Below are positions 1-12,200 of a DNA stretch of 64,000 bases, piece after piece. The DNA is from Gymnogyps californianus (Eukaryota > Chordata > Aves > Accipitriformes > Cathartidae), in assembly GCF_018139145.2 (NCBI RefSeq), contig NC_059476.1, forward strand, positions 11,959,001-12,023,000, given 5' to 3'. Under the pieces are notes generated by a model that had not been told where the DNA came from, ran no database searches, and saw only the letters and a program-made list of their open reading frames with translations. Position 1 is the first letter of the stretch. Every line of letters begins with the position of its first letter. The position numbers and the translations under genes were made by a program.

Positions 1-2776
1 CCATGTGTGCAATGTGGGCTGAAGACCTTTCACTGCAGAGAAACGCTGGCCTTCCGCACTACTGCCGGCTGGTTCCCATCTACAGGCAGAGGACAGTTAC
101 CTGCTTTAATGATGTTTTTCTGTCATTCCTACTGGGTTTTGTATTGTAGTCCACAATAAATGCAGTGGTTCGTTATCACACAGGGAAACAGTCTGGTGGA
201 TGGGACAGCAGCTGAAGGTAGTGTAAGCGTTAAGCGCAATTATAAAGAGATCTTGAGCAGTTTCCATAGGTGCCTTGTTTTTCAACTACCTAATTGGATT
301 ACCTAAAATCCTCCAGCACAACAGATCAGTCTTGAAGTCTCTCTCTCTCATCAGATTTAGTAAGCCTTCAGTCGGATCTTCTGGCTGTGATCTGGCCTGT
401 AGTCTCTGTGTCAGCAATACTTTCAGATGCTTTCACCTCGTGATTTGTCTACTGAAGGTAAAGCCTCCATTCATCATTAGAGTTTGAAAGAGAATAATAC
501 ACACAATAAGCTCTGCTGCCCACTCCAGCGTTAGCATATGGATAACTTCAAGAGGGCTACCTAGATGTCATTGATGAAAACTCTGTAATGAAGCATTTAG
601 TTGGGTTTTGTCCCATTTGGCCATACATCTGGAAAAGAAGGACATGGTCAGCTAGGCTTTCACCAATACAGGATGGTGTTTACTGCAAGGCTTCTTGTCC
701 TGCTCAGCTATTTTCACCTAATACAATGCACAGATTTTGTACAAATTAAAACTATTGCAGAGCTGCCATTAATTTGCAGCACAGGAACGATTCATTAAAT
801 TTCTCCTCTAGGAATGAGTGTGGCTCAATACATGGGGCTACCACAGCCCAGCTCTTCAGTATCTGTGTCGGGAGCGTGCAGAGGTACGCAAAAAAGCTCT
901 TTCCCCATCTTGTATGTCGGTCTTGGGGGGTGTGATGGAGGCAGCCAGTCCCAAGTGCCATCTGCCACGTTACGTGTGAACATCACACTCTGCTGCGCCT
1001 TTGCATGCCTGGCTGGATTAGCCGATGTCAAGAAGATAGTTACACCCTTCCCTATATGGGCACACGCGGGGCGTCCAACTCCATGTGCACCACGGGGGAG
1101 GGACTGGGGGGACGGGACGGACAAAGCACATGCTCAAGGCCTTGGGAAGCAATGCCAATCAATTTCTGACTCTTGAAACAGGATCAGAGTCCCTGGAAAC
1201 AGAGCCAGCACCTTCCCCTGGGGCAGAGTCAGACACACTGAGCAGATTTTGTCCTGAATAAAAGTCTCCCGATAGCAAGGCGTAAGACAGCCCAGCGCTT
1301 CAGTGCTGCCAGCCTTTTTGGTTCCTCATCTCTCATTCTCTCTAGGGTTTGCACAGCTGGCATGGTGAATACAGTGGCACTTGAGCATCCGAAAGTGTTG
1401 CTGAGGAGGAAAGGCTCAACGATCTGCCCAGTTTGGAGCATCTCCAGGTTCTGTATGTGGTGCATTTATCACCAGCACTACAAAGGCAGGAGACAGTAGG
1501 GAGCAAAGCGCCAGATTGTATCAGGCGCTTCCCCTGTCCATCGCATGCTATGTTTGCTCTGGAGAAGGCTGCTGACCCGGAGCACGAGCGAGGACATGCT
1601 AACAGCCCTCTTGGCCTCCTGATCTCCAAGGAGGGAAGGAGGATGAGCAACACCAGGTGTATAAACAGATCATGCAGTGGAGAGGATAGAAGTGCATAAA
1701 ATTAAGCTAAAGGCAGGCTCAAAGCTGCCCTAAGGTGGTAAGTCTGGGGGCTGAGTGGAAAATGAAAATGTCAACAAGAACACAAGCAGGGTGATTAGTT
1801 AGAATATATGTTCTTCCATCTGATACATACACCTTAAGAAAAGAAAGATACTAAAGTATTTTCACATAAAGCAGCTGAATGTAAATGTGAAATGCTGCAT
1901 GAAAATCACAGGAAGAAACCTGAGATTTAAATATCAATAGTAACATATAGGATGAGCCATTTTAATAACATCTCCACTCTGCTTCTCCCCAGGAAAACAT
2001 GCTGATACAGGCTGGGAAATCTGAGGAGCAGCACATGTGATGCAGACTTCTGACATTCCCCTAGACATGACTAAGCTTAAACAAGTGGCATTATCTGGTG
2101 CATTTGAAAGCAAGATGTGAACAACATGATCATGGGGCTTTTTTTGGTACCACACAAAATGTTCCCGTTTGGATGGGGTTTGTGAAGTGACGGATATTAT
2201 GAACAAGTTAAAATTTGCCTGCAGCTTTCATAGTCTTACCAGCCTGAACTCAGAAGAGTGCTGAGAGTTAACAACATGAACGTAAAGAACAGTAGTTCTG
2301 TGAAAATGCCTGTAATTGAGCTGACACCATATACCATGACAAAAATAACTACGATTCTTATTACAGAAAACACAACCTTATCTAGAAATAGAGCCTAAAG
2401 TGGGCACTCTTAGTCAGTTTTGCAAGTTTTACATCATTACAAATACATTGATATTTAAAGTCTGCTGCTTCCAAATGTAGAATTAAATAGTGGGTCATCA
2501 CAAATACTATTTTCCAATCGTGAAGCTGAACACATAAGTGAGCTTTGTATTAACTGAAAAGTGAATAAAGGAAAATGAAAAGAAATGTATGATGTGAAGC
2601 CCAGACGCTGTTACCCTGATGTGCGTGCACAGCTCAGGAACACCAAGCTCAAACAGCACCTAAACCCCTGCGCAAGCACACCCTGAAGGCTCACAGTGCA
2701 CCGCCCAGAGCTCCTGCATGGCAGTTTCTCTTATCCTTAGCACATTATTAATTTTGTTCTACATTCATGGGGACTT

Positions 2777-2789
2777 AAAAAAAAAAAAA
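2777..2789. repeat. Poly-A run (13 A)
   Basis: Simple A run in AT-rich sequence. Confidence 0.8.
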
Positions 2790-3430
2790 TTCTTGAGATT
2801 ACAAATTAAGACTTCTGCTTTTGAAGAAATTAGAGCTAAAGGTCACAATCCGGGTTAAAAACAGAAGGCCAGGTCTGAGCTCTGGGCGTCAGAATAATTC
2901 CTTTAACAACAACAAAGCAATGATACCAGCTGACTCTTTATTGCCAAGTCCTTCAAAAAACCTCGCCTGTCTTGGTAGCAATTGCAGAGGTAGTAACTAC
3001 CTTCCTAAATCTGATACAATCAGAAAGTTCATTATTTTCTTACTGGTGGGGTTTTTGTTTGGGGTTTTTTTTGGCATTCACTGCATTTAGACCATAAAAT
3101 CAGAGGGAGCCCTCTCGCTTTCTGGTTGAATTTATGCACAGAAAAGAAGAACTTCAGGTTCAAAAGCCTTACCTGCAACTACAAACCTGTTGTAATGCAT
3201 TCTATCTTTTCATTAGTTATAATTGTTTTTTAAAAGATTTTCAAAACACATCTGGTGTGGAGTTAAACACAGCCTCTTCAAATACAAACCGATGCATTTT
3301 TTCCATCTAAAAAGAAACTTGTCATTCCTAATCTTTCCTACCTAGACTTTTGCATTTAGCTCAGCAATTAATTGAGATGCTCGCTGGCTGATACTGCCAC
3401 CCAATGGCTTTTTAGTCATTAAGAGCGTTT

Positions 3431-3450
3431 AAAAAAAAAAAAAAAAAAAA
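3431..3450. repeat. Poly-A run (20 A)
   Basis: Uninterrupted run of about twenty A on the plus strand. No clear retrotransposed sequence was seen upstream, and no flanking target-site duplication was recognised. Confidence 0.9.
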
Positions 3451-4189
3451 GGCAGATGTAATGTGGAACCAGTTCTGCTTCTGCTATGGGAACAGAAAGT
3501 GCCTGGGTAGGACACTTCCACTAAAGAGATCTTATGAAAAATGACTATATAAAATACACATTAAAAATACTCATTTGAGGAAGGTGGAAATGGAGCAAGT
3601 TCTCAGAATTTCAGCTGAATAAGTCTTACTATCATCTCCAACAATAAACACGGGTGAGCGATTCAGCTCGTGTGGACACCAGCTCCTGCACCCAGTACTC
3701 AGCCAGGCACTTGTGAAGATGTTCCCCCACTGCACAAGAAGGGATAAACAGCTGCTTTCTCCTTCCCCTTGCACCCCAGTCCCCGATCAGTAACAGGAGC
3801 TGCCTCCGGGCAATTTTTTTCCCAGACATTGAAGAACCAACCCAGATTTTCAGAGGGGGAAACTCAGCACTCAGTTTACACAGCAAGAAAATACTTATTC
3901 CCAGGTGCTGTGACAGGCACTGGGTATCGGACGGGGGAAGCTGTGTGGATAATATACCCCGAAGACTCTGCAGGCAGCTGTAAGCCTGGCTACACTTTAG
4001 CCCTACCTGACATAAAGCAAATGCTGACTGGCCCTCGAGAGATTATAATTCAGGGGAGGGAGAAGGATCCAACAAGTTATCTGGTGATCTCTAAATATGT
4101 ATCGATGTAGAGGAAGCACAAGGGCCTTCAAGAAGAGAAGCAAAAGGAATTAAAAGGCCAAGATTGAGGAGAAATAGAAAACTCTGGCT

Positions 4190-4490
4190 CCATTCCTGCA
4201 GTCAAGTCCACGAGAGATTTCTTTGCCCACGGGTGGAGGGGACCCCACGATGGAGGAAACACTATAAAGCTTCCTGCGAGGACGGAGCCGGGGGTTTGTC
4301 ATCGCCAACCTGGTGCACGCCTCGAGTTTGCCTTTGCCTAACAGGGGGGCTTCCCTTCTTGTTTCCCTCTCCAGTCCCAAGCGGTCCTAAAAACGTCTCC
4401 CCATCTTAGGTTGTGACAGCCTGACCGCGTTTGTCGGCACTATATTTCCCTCGCAGCCAGGGAGGGCCGTACAGCTGCACCACAGCCCTC
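4190..4490. other. Local GC/CpG-enriched patch, unknown
   Basis: About 300 bases with roughly fifteen CpG sites (cacgag, gcgaggacggagccg, cacgcctcgag, accgcgtttgtcgg) in otherwise CpG-poor DNA, and a TATAAAG-like sequence at about 4,263. No open frame stands out. Could be a weak regulatory island or chance. Confidence 0.3.
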
Positions 4491-5225
4491 ACCAGGACCA
4501 ATCTCAGACAAACACCAGCCTTGAACTGCTCCTGACTCACAGCCCAACACCAACGCCCATCAGCAACATGGGACAAAACCCAGTGAGTTATGGTGAAACC
4601 TGTAGGGAGCAGGACTCCAATAAGAAAAACAAGTGATTATGTTTTTCTCCGAAAGGCCACAAAGGGCTACGTGCAGCAGAAATATGATTCTGCATTATTA
4701 TACATGCTACAAGGTCCCAAAGATTTTACTTTAATGTAATAATTTAATTCACAAAGTACTGTCTCGTGACCAATTCTTTTTGTCATTTTGTTGTTAACAA
4801 ACAAACAAACCTGATCCTGCTTTATTTTCTCACTCTACATAGGGTTATGATGACAAACATTTTCATGTGCTTTTGCCGTGTCAGAAGCAGTAGTAAAATA
4901 ATTCCCTTCAATATAGCAGCAAAATATTTTCCATGTGCAAATTATAAGTAGTAAAAAAATTTTCCTTTTGGAAAAAAATTTCTAAAAGTACTTTATTCTG
5001 TATTCACAGCAGTTTAAGACATCCACAAGGAAAAAAATGAGATAACAGGGGGGCTACACCTGGTCTTACTGCTGTGAGGGTGTGCAAGGCATCCTTCTCT
5101 TCAAGTTGGTACTCGGTGAGTCAAGGTGGAACAGCCACTAGATGGGGATGTCTGGCTTCAGAATGTGTCAAACCCAAGACGAGCCTCAGTCACCATCTGT
5201 GATAAAGCTTTTTCAGAGTATTAGG

Positions 5226-5328
5226 AGGAAAAAGAAGGAAAAAGAAGGAAAAAGAAGGAAAAAGAAGGAAAAAGAAGGAAAAAGAAGGAAAAGAAGGAAA
5301 AAGAAGGAAAAAGAAGGAAAAAGAAGGG
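5226..5328. repeat. (GGAAAAAGAA)n minisatellite-like tandem repeat
   Basis: About ten head-to-tail copies of a 10-bp purine-only unit, nearly perfect except one copy that has lost one A. The plus strand is all G and A. It produces an artificial Lys/Glu-rich open frame on the plus strand and a Phe/Ser/Leu-rich one on the minus strand; neither is a gene. Confidence 0.95.
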
Positions 5329-7532
5329 GAAGAGCCCATGCACTTGCCTTCTTTTTTTCCTCTGGATTGAGTGAAAGACCAATGAATTGATTCATATTGT
5401 GCAAGGGATAGATAAACAGTACGAGAGAAAACAGGTAGAAAACAGTATCAGGTCAATGTGCGTATTCCCAAACTGACCTGAAAAGAGTTTCAACAAATAT
5501 CCAGACAAGACCAAACTGCTGGTGCATCTCCCCACTCACACTTCTGACCATCTCTCTTCTCTGACAAGGTGTCTTTTGTGGCTTCACTTGCTCTTGGTCC
5601 TCCCCTTGTCTGCTTGTCCTCTTTTCCACCCTGCTAACCTTATGGGTCCTCTCCTCTCCCCTCCAGCATCTGGTGGTCAAATTTTGCTGCTTCTCTATCC
5701 ATGTCTTCTTCCTTTCAGGTTACAGCTAGAACCTCAACATGCATCTCCTGTCTCAATTAACGGGATACCCACCCCTTCATAATATTTGCATGGCCCCCAC
5801 TGCTTCAACCCATGACAGAGCTCCTGCACATATGTTCCCCCTCTTCAAATGGTTCTGTAGGTCCTGGGGCATGAAGGCCATGTTCTTAGTCCTCACCTTC
5901 AAGCTCTTCACAGCACTGGCAATGCTCTTTTCCTTCCCACTTTATCAGCCTTGGGGCCCACTGCTCACTTGTCTGTCTTCCTCCTCATGAGTGCAATGCC
6001 CTCTGCATTGAAATCTAAGGCCCCTTTTCCCTCCATCTTCAAATCCCCTCTTCTAATATTTCCCTTCTCCCCAGTGCCTAAAAGAAAGTGGCCAAACAAT
6101 CACAGAGAAGTAGAGCAGTGGGGAACTACTTAGAGATACCTAAAATATTTCATACAGCATTTAAAAATTCTAGTATGTCAAGAGAAGGATGCACACCGAA
6201 GTCAGACACTTTCTGTGTGCTCACCTTTACATATTGTTGGTCTTAGCTTGTAATTGCAAGAGAATCTGACTACACCTTCCCATAGATGCAGACAACCATA
6301 TGCAGGAACGATACATATCTGAACATTATTACTTTCTTAGAAAGACCACATGAGAAGTTCACAACAGCTTTTCATACACTTAAGAACAAACCCACAGAAG
6401 ACACCTGGGGAACCCTGTTAGAAATACAGACAGTATTCTTGATCTACCATTCATCTCAGCCAAAGACAAAATATTTATTGATCTCAGCAGTACAGACTCA
6501 GCCTCCACTGGGAATTCGCTGTAACATATTTGAGCTCTGGGAAGATGCTGTTAATGTTCACATGGGACCCTCAGTGCATTTACAATACAACATTTAGTCC
6601 AAAATTTGTGTATCAACATGTCACACCACAATGATAGAATAAAATTTTTCAATATAATTAAAAATATTTACATAAAGACCTCATTTTAATCCGCTTCTCA
6701 AACACATATTCAAAATAGACTGTAAGACAAGGTCATTGTATAAACTGATCAAGACTCAGCTGGGATGCCTTAAATTGTTCCCCTACCTTGTTTTCAACTA
6801 CAGGCACTGGCTGCAATTCTAAAACTTCCATACATTCACACTGGTAAACGTTCAGACAGGCTCATTTCAGACTCACACACTGTGCATCTGACTGTAAAGG
6901 GGCATTTCACCATTTGCAAGGCACAGCATTGCCCCGCGCTCTGGTCCTGCTCAGTGCTCTGTGCAGCCAATTACGCTGTGGAATTCCCTCCTATCAGGCA
7001 TGAAGAAAATAATTCAGCGCATTATGCTTGAGCATACCAGTATCTGGGTGGGCACTCCGATTTATTAAAAGAATAACTATATGTGAGCATCAGAAAAGAC
7101 TTTAACTACAGCTCCATGAAAGATCCTGTGCAGAGATCTCTTGAGGAGCTGTGGACAATACTCCCAAAAGGAAACCCGAGACCATCCTCGGAATTACAAC
7201 ATCATCCACTACAGCAAGGAAGCATAAAACAGCTCATTAGCAGCCCTATCGAGTGACAGACCTAAAGCCAGCTCCAAAGTTGCCCACACCTGTCTGCCTA
7301 TAGCGCCTGCCAAAAAGCCAGATTCCACTGGGGAAAGAATCCTTGTCCCTCTTCTACATCTGGATCTTGCAACCCCAATATGCTCTGGGGAACTGCACGT
7401 TTTAGAGCAGCAGGGTGCACAGCTAGGGAAAAAAGATGAGCAGATGCTGTAAAACCCCTCCCCCCAAATGAATGAATTCCACACTACTGTGTTTCGAATG
7501 TGAAAACCCCAAATGCCATTAAAAATATCCAT

Positions 7533-7560
7533 CAATTTTAAGTAGCACAATTTTAAGTAG
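7533..7560. repeat. Short direct duplication, 15-bp period
   Basis: CAATTTTAAGTAG occurs twice, 15 bases apart (7,533-7,545 and 7,548-7,560). A local tandem duplication in AT-rich sequence. Confidence 0.75.
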
Positions 7561-7882
7561 TCCAGCAAAAATTATACAGTGGTATTTCTAGTACATCTTG
7601 TTCACTTATAACCTGAAAATGCACGAGCCCTACTATTATCTTAGGAACGCATTTACAGTAGTGAGATGTTCCTTTGACAGACTAGGAGCAAACTGTATTA
7701 ATAACATAATAGTTACTGTATAGTTTCACACTGAACTCCAATACTACAGTGAAAAGCCTTAAGTATGATAAAGCTGAGCAGAACTCTAAGCAAGCCAGAA
7801 AATCTATCTTTCCACATCATCCTTTGTGATGATCTGAATACTTCACTAGTCTCCCAGGACCTGTTTTCTAGAAACAGTGGGA

Positions 7883-7896
7883 TTTTTTTTTTTTTT
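7883..7896. repeat. Poly-T run (14 T)
   Basis: Simple T run on the plus strand in non-coding sequence. Confidence 0.82.
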
Positions 7897-8809
7897 ACGT
7901 GCTTTATACACAGGCCTCAGGAGTGATCTATCAAGACATTTGATAATGAATTAGGAGAAATTAAACTAACAACTGACATGCACACACAAGTGTCCATCAG
8001 AGTTTCAGTAACTTCATTTTTCCCTGACTACAAAGAGCACACCCACATCATACGACACTCTATAAGAGATGGGAACAGCCTCAGTTAGAAACCAGACATT
8101 TTTATCCTTGTGGAAATCTTGTCTAATTGTATCAAACTGCTAGATAAATGATGATAAATAGATGATTACACAACATGGTAGAAAGGGTAAGAGGAGAGAG
8201 ATGCAATTTTTTTCAGACAATTTAATAAGAAATTTCACCTCTCTGTAATGGTGTCTTGGAAGTGTGAAAAAGGACTCCTCTCTAATGCCGGCACTGTTTG
8301 TTTTCCTTCCTGATATAATTAGTATTATTACTATCAGAACTTACTGCACCTTTACAGTAAAAGACATAAAACTAGATGCAATAGAGCTGTGGTAGTACAC
8401 AGTTGTAATAAGACCAGCACCACAGATCCTATACAGCAGAAGAATATTAAACAGCAGAAAATTAAAACTCCTCACTCTGCCAAAACACTGCAAGGCACTG
8501 CACTGAGTCATTTGCAAGCCTATATCTAAGAATTTTTCAGAAGAAATTACAATCTTGCAAGAAGCAGAAGGTAGACTAATCCTTCCAGATTCTTCCCTAA
8601 ATGATTCTTGCCCTTCCACTGCAAGAATATAAACCTATGGGTTTTTTTTTCTATATATTAAACCAGGTTTTAAGTTTTGATCCCAAATAACATTGCACCT
8701 AAATAGGTGAAGACATGTGAAAAGAAGACTGGGGGCTTCTGTGCTTGGGAGAGAAAAGGATTTCACAACAGCCTGAGTTCCTTGACCATTTCACTGCAAC
8801 TTCCCCATC

Positions 8810-8840
8810 GCCTAGAATTGCCTAAAAGCCAATTCTAGGC
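8810..8840. repeat. Perfect 11-bp inverted repeat (hairpin) with 9-bp loop
   Basis: GCCTAGAATTG (8,810-8,820) is followed by the 9-base loop CCTAAAAGC and the exact reverse complement CAATTCTAGGC (8,830-8,840). Neither arm belongs to a recognised transposon. It could be a small hairpin in an RNA, a palindromic protein-binding site or a chance palindrome. Confidence 0.85.
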
Positions 8841-8999
8841 TTAATTAATTCTTAAAAGAAATGCATAGTTTAGATGTAAAGAAAAGATGCATTAATACTG
8901 GAGGACCATTTCATCTCTCTCTCAGATTACAAAGACCTGTCCAGCAAAAGTCTGAAGCACAATGAAGATCCCGACAGGAAAGTCTGAATGGCAGCACCC

Positions 9000-9280
9000 A
9001 CATCCGAACACCCGCTTGCTTCTCTCCGCCGGCCGGCCCCTGCAGCGAGCTGGTATGGATTCAGCAGCTGGCACAGGCACCCTAACCAGCCGCTGCAGCT
9101 TCCAGATTTTGGAACAAGCCTGCATTGACAGGAGGCAGGGCCGAGCCTGAAGCAGGTTTAAGGAGGGAGGCAGCTGGCCTGGGAGCAGCACAGGAATTCA
9201 GTAATCCGAAGGGCTGTGTTCCTGGCCCGCATGAAGGGACCTGTGGCCCCAGTTGCAGGATGCAAGTGCTCAAAAGCCCG
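9000..9280. other. Local GC-rich patch, unknown
   Basis: A GC-rich stretch (tctccgccggccggcccctgc near 9,025-9,045, and several CTGCAGC and GGAGGGAGGCAG motifs) without a recognisable product in any frame. Shorter and weaker than the 30.6 kb patch. Confidence 0.3.
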
Positions 9281-12200
9281 TTCAGTTATGTACTAAGTAG
9301 AGATTTATGTTGCAGTAACAAGTCACATATCACGGCAAAACGTGCGTGAGAGAAGTTCAAAAGGCTCCTCGTTACACATAGGAGGGCAGTAACTAACAAG
9401 AATCTACTTTCTAGGTTTCCCCTCCCTGCCATGGCATTGAGACACTTTTTAACTATTTCCCGCTCAGTGTTTTGTCTTTTTCCTTAACAAAGATGCAGAC
9501 ATTTTAAGGAATCCCTACCTATGGGAAAGAGTCTATTTAGTAACAAATCTGCTAAGAGATACCACCCGCAGTAGGTTTTTTAAGATTAATTACCTACCTT
9601 ATGAAGATAATAAAAGTCAGCTGTGGGTTCTTCTAGCACTTGAAGGACAACATCTTTAATGAAACCCCTGGCATCTGTAGCTGTAACCCTGTGTGGGAGA
9701 GCCCAGGGTTGTACCCAGCCGCTTGGTCACGTACATGGTCCGAAAGTTAATGCACCGGCTTCTGCCCTGCGCCATTGCCCTGCCATTGCTGAAGCAGAAC
9801 TTCAAACCCCACTGTCTGTTTGGGATAATAACTTAAATCCTAACCCATATCCCCCTTCAAAACAACATACACTCACCTGATTTATTATTTTTTTTTTAAA
9901 TGTGTTATGCATAACCAGTGTTCAGCTGCACGGTAGATGGCAGTAAATCTTCACTTGTCATGTTAGAGACCCTCCGGCCTCCCTCCAGAATTGAAAGAAT
10001 GTCTGAATACATTTATGGCATTTTTCAACATACTGTAGGAGTAAACTCCGGCTCAGCTACACTCGTCTTCAGCTTTCTCATCAACCTTTTCCCTAAGTGT
10101 GCACATATATGATTCTATTATTTCACACATGGTTCATTCTCAGAGCTCTTTTATTATGGAAAAGCAATGGGATGCACATGCAGTTTAGCACTATCAGATG
10201 AAGACTGGCTTATTTCAGTGTAATATAATCCAAAAACGTATGAAATGTAAAACACAGGATTCTTAATCACAGCTGTAAATGTGTTGACACATACAGGGTG
10301 AGGAAGGGAAAAAACATACTTGGTGTTGCTGACAGTATGTCAAATAGCATTACCAGAAAGAGAAGCAAGCTGCAGCCTGTGATTTGGACGACACTTTGGG
10401 ACACAGAATTTTATCTCGATTTAGATTTTCTGCCACAGAAAAGCATTCTCTTCCTGCCAAGCCTTTGCAAAGCTCTGAATCTCACTTAAGTTCTCAAATG
10501 CTCATCATTTAATCTCTTCTACCAAGGATGCCGTTTCAAACTTTGCAACGCTCCGTGTCCCAGTTCTCAAAAGGTACATTTGCTAAATCATTTTACACCT
10601 ACGGATGTCAGCTCCCAGTAATTTACAGGACACACGAAGCCATAAAAATTGAGCTAAGAAAATGGTTTTCATAGAGGGTTTGACCCAGCACACCGACTGG
10701 TAGAAGTATTTCCAGTTCCCTGCCTGGTCCTTGGATCAGGCCCAAAATGAACGAAGGTTTGCTAGACCAGCTTTTTGATCAAGTTTACTGTCGGTTAAGT
10801 GGTCATAATTCCAGTGAAATTGTACCATGCACGCCAGTGAGGAAGGCAGCCCTTTAAGTGCCTTCTCTTCACACACTATCCAGCGTACGAATGAAGCTCA
10901 TCTCCAAACATACTGTTATGCCTTGTTGTGTTTCAGAGACTTTCATAAAAAGCAGCAAGAAACCACAAAACAATCTCTCTTTACATCGGATGATACTAAT
11001 TACAGCAGATTAATATTGTACTAACTTGTAACAGCACACAGAAATCTGTTTTATATCACATCTTTCTGACGGACTGCATTCCAAAATAATTTTGGTGCCA
11101 GCTCTCACATTCCCAAAAGTGCCTTAAAAACCACCTTGCAACCATCTGTAGAAGTCTCATAACTTCCATCCAGCACTTGAGCACTGGCCTTCTGGGAATT
11201 TTGGGCTAGCATTCAAGATCAGTACCCTGGCATCTGCACAGGGCAGTGCGGAAGTGTGAAATCATCGGGAATCAAAACCCCACCAGAAATGTCTTCTGAT
11301 CACGCTTCATTTATATGAAAGTCAGTCAAACTGCTACTGCAGTTCTGTTTCTCATGAGCAGCAGCTGAATTGCTTGCAAAAAGCAATTTGCCTGCAGGGT
11401 TGCAATTGCCTCTGCATTGCTCCACAGTGTTGGGGCAGCAAGGACAGAGATTTACTCGCAAACAATACTGCCCTTGTGCCCTCTCTGTTCCAGCGTGGGA
11501 CGTGCATGCAGTGAGTGAAAGTGCTTACAAACAACACCACTTCTCTTCAACTGCATAATGTTGTAGATTCATTTCTCCTGTAATTTTGAAGTACTCTGTA
11601 CACATATTTGACCTCTTCTACTTTTTAAAAGACCCATCAGGGAGGCCTAGCAGCCATTTACTGCAGAAACAGAAGGGAAAGAAAAAGCTATCTATTAACA
11701 CTTGAATATTAGCTGCCACGCAGATGAACTGGATGCAATGTAGTATCTGGTCAAGTTTGATTTGCTCGGACCCAGGAGAAAATTTAAGAGGAAGTTGTAA
11801 GTGACAGGGAAAAACTGTACATTTTGACAACCCACCTGATATCAGCCAGGGCAACAACTGCTGAAGTTCTCGTAACAAGAAGTCTATCTTTGGAGCGGTG
11901 AAAGGGCTGAGCCCACTTAAAGTTGATATCAGTAGTATGCGTGCAGATAAAGTGAACTCTAGAAATATTCTATATAGACAAAGTTTTAAATAGTGGAAGT
12001 TATTTTAAGGGGGGGGGTTCTTAATACTTTTCAATGTACACAAAAATGAACAACAGAAACTAGGACAAATACCTCTTAGAAACTGTAGAAACGGAATAGA
12101 AATGAAAAGTCCCTGGGATGAAATATGCACATATACATGGATGTCTTTATATAAATATAAACAACTACAGCTATAATACAGACATTAAGAGACTCATACA

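Larger units (their letters stand above)
1..5225. other. Non-coding, intron-like or intergenic sequence
   Basis: Mixed-composition sequence with frequent stops in all frames. Short open frames here begin mostly at TTG or GTG and show no domains. Apart from the A runs and the 4.2-4.5 kb GC patch listed separately, I see no gene, repeat family or regulatory element that I can name. Confidence 0.6.

Noticed and set aside
5142..5404. Lys/Glu-rich and Phe/Ser-rich open frames over the tandem repeat
   Set aside because: Generated by translating the 10-bp polypurine repeat on either strand.
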